Below are positions 61,301 to 64,000 of a stretch of 64,000 bases of DNA, piece by piece (position 1 is the first letter of the stretch; every line of letters starts with the position of its first letter). The notes beneath the pieces were generated by a model. It was not told where the DNA came from, did no database searches, and was given only the letters and a program-made list of their open reading frames with translations. Source of the stretch: an uncultured Bacteroides sp. (GTDB lineage: Bacteria; Bacteroidota; Bacteroidia; Bacteroidales; Bacteroidaceae); the NCBI GenBank assembly GCA_900553815.1, contig USEY01000009.1, positions 1 through 64,000 on the forward strand, written 5' to 3'. A program made the translations under genes and the position numbers.

Positions 61301-61379
61301 CTACGCGGGTCTGTGCCGCAGCCAGTAATGGAGCGCAGCACAGGGCTGTGCATACGATTCGGGCAAATCTTCGTTTCAT
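58323..61379 (-). CDS. Large periplasmic/outer-membrane TPR protein
   Basis: The 1018-aa protein has a signal peptide (cleavage after LLAAAQ, about residue 23) and is helical over its whole length. It is built of about 20 or more tetratricopeptide-type repeats such as EEAAYMLACAEYE, AEKYPESPVSRKAAAEIG and YPDSPYTEEALLMRGEI, with YbgF/BamD-like spacing (YPgSxyA motifs). TPR arrays hold proteins together, here in the envelope. I start at the ATG at 61379; 61385 is only two codons longer. In related genomes such a gene is often found next to the plugless barrel gene, here 45685-47337, so the two may form one complex. The end is acidic and Lys-rich. Confidence 0.85.
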   Translation of the reverse strand: MKRRFARIVCTALCCAPLLAAAQTRVEKDASPQQLFNEGKTLFEQKAFSAALVPLRAYIVRQDANGNPLPAEGNREEAAYMLACAEYETRNPQCLEVLQAFLDEYPDTPHANRVYALMASAYFFDQKYDEALAMFNSSRLDLLRNEERDDMTYRLASCYLQIGNLQEAAAWFETLRSVSSRYDADCTYHLSYIRYTQQRYDEALQGFLSLQDNRKYEALVPYYIAEIYLTQKKYDKAEIVAQNYLSAYPDQEHSAEMHRIVGSANYHYGKYQQAMKEFVDYRSGCQGTPRRDALYMEGLSCYHCGVYSQVPELLGQVATGNDALSQNAWLHVGLAYLQLAEKNKARMAFEQAAASNADPQVKEQAAYNYALCIHETSYSAFGESVTVFEKFLNDFPGSQYADRVSDYLVEVYMNTRSYDAALKSIERISHPGKAILEAKQKILFQLGTQAFTNTQFQQAIGYLDQSIALGQYNLQTKADALYWRGEAYYRLNRLEEAARNYNDYLHLTPQRGTQMYALAQYNTGYIAFHKKDYNGARTRFQQFLQNEREQNNTLLADACNRIADCYLHQRAFAEASQYYRRALGMQAPSGDYSYYQLALVAGLQKDYPGKVSLLNQLAEKFPSSPYVVDALYEKGRSYVQAGNNNQAIATFRQLTEKYPESPVSRKAAAEIGLLYYQNEDYNRAIEAYKHVITQYPGSEEARLAMRDLKSIYVDANRVDEFAALAAQMPGSIRFEASEQDSLTYIAAEKVYMKGETQQAHDSFARYLQSFPGGAFSLNAHYYLCLIAKQQKDEAALLEHAGKLLEYPDSPYTEEALLMRGEILFNRKQYAEAMADYRQLQAKASTAERRQLGTTGVMRCGVLLGDDTEVIHAATTLLGESKLTPELKNEALYYRAKAYLNQKATQKAMADLRVLAADTRTLYGAEAKYLVAQLLYNEGQYAEAEKVVLNFIEQSTPHAYWMARSFILLSDVYVAMDKKLDARQYLLSLQQNYHADDDIAGMIEERLAKLKTGEESKAE

Positions 61380-61385
61380 GGGCAT

Positions 61386-61552
61386 TTGTTTTTTGTTTTT
61401 CCGGGGTTGTAGGGCCCGGAGCTTATTTTTTATAACTATTTAAGTTTAGCTTCGTTGATTTTCAATTCGCAGGTTTATTAACGGGTTGTAGTTAAGGAGT
61501 TAAGAAGTTAAGTAGTTAAGCCGATACTTTGTAACCCATTTCCTTACTATTG
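61386..61552. other. TPR gene upstream region
   Basis: A gene-free stretch with GC-rich hairpin CCGGGGTTGTAGGGCCCGG at ~61401-61420 and a run of GTTAAG-type units (61488-61520), which are the inverted form of the TTAACT units in the repeat that follows. No clear promoter box. Confidence 0.4.
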
Positions 61553-61629
61553 GCTTTTAACTCCTCAGCCCGCTTGGCGGGCGATAACTTCTTCTAACTT
61601 CTCTAACTCCTTCAAGTGAAACTTGAATT
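61553..61629 (+). repeat. Dispersed 'taactcct' repeat, copy 2
   Basis: GGCTTTTAACTCCTCAGCCC, hairpin CCCGCTTGGCGGG, ATAACTTCTTCTAACTTCT and a GTGAAACTTGAAT end. Same order of elements as 22009-22092. Confidence 0.75.
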
Positions 61630-61988
61630 TATATTCTACAAATGTACATGATAGTAAGTTAATAAACGTTGGTCGTTTACTTTTTTTAGTATTCGCGCTG
61701 TATTCTATTCAGGTTTCGGATTGAACATGAATTGGGGAGTCAGGAAATTGCAGAAGTTATTACTTCGTTTTGCGCCTCCTTTTATGAGGTTGTCTCGAAT
61801 AAGTATAATCAAAATGTAATGTCATCGTAGTGAAGGATATTAATTTCTAAATTATTGATTTTTAGATTCTTCACTTCGTTCAGAATGACAAAAAGTTAGT
61901 GCCTTTTCATTTTGATACCGCTTCAGCAACGTTAGAAGTTAAAGCCGATAGTGGTATAAAGAAGAAATTCCGGTAGTACAGTCTATTG
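61630..61988. other. Gene-free AT-rich stretch between repeat copies
   Basis: No gene. GATTCTTCACTTCGTTCAG with AATGACAAAAAG at ~61866-61896 resembles other Bacteroides intergenic filler sequences. TAATGTCATCGTAGTGAAG at ~61817-61835 is a partial inverted counterpart of it. Confidence 0.35.
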
Positions 61989-62078
61989 GCCTTTAACTCC
62001 TCAGCCTGCCTTGAGGCAGGCGATAACTTCTTCTAACTTCTTTAACTCCTTCAATTTTCGGCTTTACCGAAACTTGAT
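61989..62078 (+). repeat. Dispersed 'taactcct' repeat, copy 3
   Basis: Same elements as copy 2, but the inner hairpin is GCCTGCCTTGAGGCAGGC and the end is CGAAACTTGATT. The stem bases differ from copies 1 and 2 yet still pair. Confidence 0.75.
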
Positions 62079-62088
62079 TAACCCCTTA

Positions 62089-62628
62089 TCACTTACTGTT
62101 GACCGCTGCTTCCTCTTCCAGAAAGCGCTGTACACCTTGCCTGATGGAGTCCAGACCGAAGTCTTCGGGGCGGATGCGCGAGGGAGGCAGGAAGAAGAGT
62201 TCGGCGGCATCGTCGTGGGCCTCGTAGTGGCTGCTGTCGGCCACGGTGCAGCGGAAGAAGGAGTCGAGGGTATGGACGGTGAAGCCGGAGTAGACGTAGC
62301 GGTTGGGCAGGGAGAAGAGGTACCGGGTATGAGTGACCAGCAGGCCGGTCTCTTCCTTTACCTCGCGGGCTACGCCCTCTTCCAGGGTTTCGTTCATGTC
62401 GATGAAGCCGCCGGGCAGGTCGAGAGTACCCTTGGCTGGCTCTTTGGCACGGCGGCATACCAGCAGCTCGCCGGCGGAGTTGGTGATGAGGGCCACGGTG
62501 GCCGCAGCGCTGTTGAAGTAGTAGACAAAGCCGCAGTCGGCGCAGCGCTTTGACTTTTCATCGTTTATTTCGAAGTGTTCCGAACCGCACTTGGGGCAGT
62601 AGCGGAACTGGGATAGGGGGTGGGACAT
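62089..62628 (-). CDS. NUDIX hydrolase with zinc ribbon
   Basis: The 179-aa protein has an N-terminal zinc ribbon (Cys11, Cys14, Cys29, Cys32 in YCPKCG and CADCGF) followed by a Nudix fold. The Nudix box GGFIDMNETLEEGVAREV continues with KEETG at 73-95 and contains all metal-binding Glu. NUDIX enzymes cleave nucleoside diphosphates linked to another group; zinc-ribbon members include NADH pyrophosphatase-like and ADP-sugar types. The exact substrate is not clear. The frame reaches 62784, but residues there come from the simple repeats (KLKSPPRPP..), so the ATG at 62628 is used. Confidence 0.9.
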   Translation of the reverse strand: MSHPLSQFRYCPKCGSEHFEINDEKSKRCADCGFVYYFNSAAATVALITNSAGELLVCRRAKEPAKGTLDLPGGFIDMNETLEEGVAREVKEETGLLVTHTRYLFSLPNRYVYSGFTVHTLDSFFRCTVADSSHYEAHDDAAELFFLPPSRIRPEDFGLDSIRQGVQRFLEEEAAVNSK

Positions 62629-62639
62629 GGGAGGGGATT

Positions 62640-62826
62640 TTAGTTTTAAGTTATAAGTTTTGAGTTTTGAGTTGACGGGTGGACGAGGGGGGGATTTTAG
62701 TTTATGAGTTTTTAAGTTTATGAGTTTATTAGTTGGCGAGTGGACAAGATACGAGTTGACGAGGAGAAACTTACCACTCATCACTCATCACTCACCACTT
62801 ACCACTTATCACTAACCGTTCACCAC
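62640..62826. repeat. Low-complexity simple repeats
   Basis: AGTTTTGAGTTTTGAGTT and TTTATGAGTTT units on the left half and CACTCATCACTCACCACTTA units on the right half. Degenerate 7-9-bp tandem words of this kind fill some Bacteroides intergenic regions; they offer slippage points next to the NUDIX start. Confidence 0.7.
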
Positions 62827-63789
62827 TCACCACTTATCACTCACCGCTGTTATCACCTCCTCATACTTGGCATCCTTCAGCAGCACCTTCTTCTGTCCGT
62901 CGAGCAGGTAGAGGGCAGGCATGGCCTTGAGGTCGTAGAGAGGGCCGGATTTGATGGCTTCGCGGTCGGTGGCGTTCAGCCAGGAGGAGGGAATGTAGGG
63001 CTGTTCGCGTTTCCAGGCTTCGGGGTTGGCCTCGGTGTAGACGGCCAGCACGGTCAGCTTGCCTTGCTGCAAAGCCTGAAGCAGGCGGATGTCAGAGGTC
63101 ATCTGGCGCAGGGTTTGCTGGCAGCTTTCGCATTCGGGGTCGTAGAACACCAGTAGCAGGCGGTTGCCTTTGACGGGGGTGTTGCGCAGGGTGTGGCGGC
63201 TGCCGTCGGGCAGGTAGTAGGTGAAGTCGGAGGCCGGGGTGCCGGGGCGGTTCAGGCTGATGAGCTTCAGGCGATAGGACAGGCTGCTCTTGCGGACATC
63301 GTCGAGGGCGGTGCTCTGCATCATGCGGCGCAGGTAGACGGCATAGAGCGATTCGCTGTAGAGGGGCGAGTTGGGGTCGAACAGGTAGTCGTCCATGAGT
63401 TGCATGAAGACGGCGCGTGCATGTGCTTCACGTTCCATGCCGCTGCACAGATGGTCTATGCTGGCTTCGGTAAGGGTTGCCGTTGTGGTGGTGTCGGCCA
63501 GCAAGGCCAGTTGGTTGACAAGGGCCTGTTCGGTGATGTGGCGGTCGATTACCAGAACGGTGTCGGCAAAGTTGAACTTGTCCCAGAAGTGGCGCAGCAG
63601 GTAGTCCTTGCGTGCCTCGGGTTCCGTCAGGGTGACGGGGATGTCGGGGTAGGGGAACTCGGTGGGGCGGGCCGACTGTGCAGTGCTTTCGCTGGCTTCG
63701 TTGGAGCGGCTGTTCTGTGCCTTTCCGGTGCAGGAGGCCAGGCAGAGCAGGGCGGTGGCGGCCAGTGCGATGACTCTTATTCTGTTCAT
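62827..63789 (-). CDS. DUF5106/thioredoxin-like lipoprotein
   Basis: The 320-aa lipoprotein has a lipobox at Cys20 (LCLASCTGK). A helical DUF5106-type domain (~45-180, with RKDYLLRHFWDKFNFAD) is followed by a thioredoxin fold (~185-315). Its redox site is CESC (Cys220, Cys223) in VFYDPECESCQQT, and the cis-Pro lies in MPALYLLD. It likely handles disulfides or thiols in the periplasm or on the outer membrane, as other Bacteroides TlpA-like lipoproteins do. It is followed by simple repeats and the NUDIX gene on the same strand. The remaining ~210 bp to the window end contain no gene I can see. Confidence 0.85.
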   Translation of the reverse strand: MNRIRVIALAATALLCLASCTGKAQNSRSNEASESTAQSARPTEFPYPDIPVTLTEPEARKDYLLRHFWDKFNFADTVLVIDRHITEQALVNQLALLADTTTTATLTEASIDHLCSGMEREAHARAVFMQLMDDYLFDPNSPLYSESLYAVYLRRMMQSTALDDVRKSSLSYRLKLISLNRPGTPASDFTYYLPDGSRHTLRNTPVKGNRLLLVFYDPECESCQQTLRQMTSDIRLLQALQQGKLTVLAVYTEANPEAWKREQPYIPSSWLNATDREAIKSGPLYDLKAMPALYLLDGQKKVLLKDAKYEEVITAVSDKW

Positions 63790-64000
63790 GGTTCGTAAAT
63801 CATTGGTTCGTATTCATGATGTTAGGGGCAAATGTACGGGTTTATTTCCGATTTGTCAGGAGTTTATGACCTGATTTTTTGAGGGTAAGGAGGATGGACA
63901 AGGCCGACTGGCGTTGCTTATTTCGTTTTTTGCATGTATTTTTGGCCACGAAATGGCAGACAAAATACGGAAAGAACAGAAAATAGTGGCACTGATGATT

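Noticed and set aside
62629..62784. 52-codon N-terminal extension of the NUDIX gene
   Set aside because: It is translated from simple sequence repeats; the conserved zinc ribbon starts at the inner ATG.

Overview
The window comes from a gut-type member of the Bacteroidales, most likely Bacteroides or Phocaeicola. The evidence is a SusC/SusD pair with lipoprotein glycosidases, an ECF sigma/FecR pair, BACON-domain and DUF5106 lipoproteins, SusR/SusA/SusB-like genes, and several promoters of the Bacteroides form TTTG-N19/21-TAnnTTTG. No rRNA, tRNA, CRISPR array, transposase or integrase was recognised. All assignments come from reading motifs; no database search was run.

Layout. 1-6100: a strong-looking promoter with a long leader, a BACON lipoprotein, then a two-gene unit of a subtilisin-like protease with a type IX secretion (T9SS)-like C-terminal tail and a PorV/PorQ-family outer-membrane protein. 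6.5-7.2 kb: a NimA-like flavoprotein and a 198-bp inverted-repeat element. 7.2-12.7 kb (minus strand): a GH51 enzyme and a GH43-GH97 fusion, GC-rich, in one operon behind a ~270-nt leader. 13.6-31.9 kb: a polysaccharide utilisation locus (PUL) read as ECF sigma, FecR, SusC with an STN domain, SusD, a GH5 lipoprotein, an unassigned clan GH-A lipoprotein, a GH158-like lipoprotein and two tandem GH55-like double beta-helix/beta-propeller proteins. The enzyme set suggests a beta-1,3-linked glucan; the middle of this locus is clearly AT-rich. 32.2-40.2 kb: an acyl-CoA ligase, then a SusR-like regulator, a GH13 amylase (SusA-like) and a GH97 alpha-glucosidase (SusB-like), without susC/D in the window. 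40.3-47.4 kb: an FMN reductase, argS, topA and a TonB-receptor-like barrel.

47.7-56.1 kb (minus strand): a candidate defence island. In transcription order it holds an MmeI/YeeA-like DNA methyltransferase, a DUF3791-DUF3990 toxin-antitoxin-like pair, an SF2 helicase, an 88-aa protein, a GIY-YIG/ASCH protein and a HEPN protein. The DUF3791, DUF3990 and helicase genes are chained by 4-bp start/stop overlaps, as are the 88-aa and GIY-YIG genes. The methyltransferase has a degenerate nuclease motif at its N-terminus and an AT-rich segment where the target-recognition region should lie. 56.1-58.3 kb holds repeats and a DUF6266 gene. 58.3-63.8 kb: a 1018-aa TPR protein, a NUDIX hydrolase and a thioredoxin-like DUF5106 lipoprotein. 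The TPR gene and the TonB-like barrel gene are often neighbours in this group, so the island plus the repeat-rich DNA may have been inserted between them.

The most notable candidates are the defence island with its embedded toxin-antitoxin pair, and the compact protease/PorV unit.
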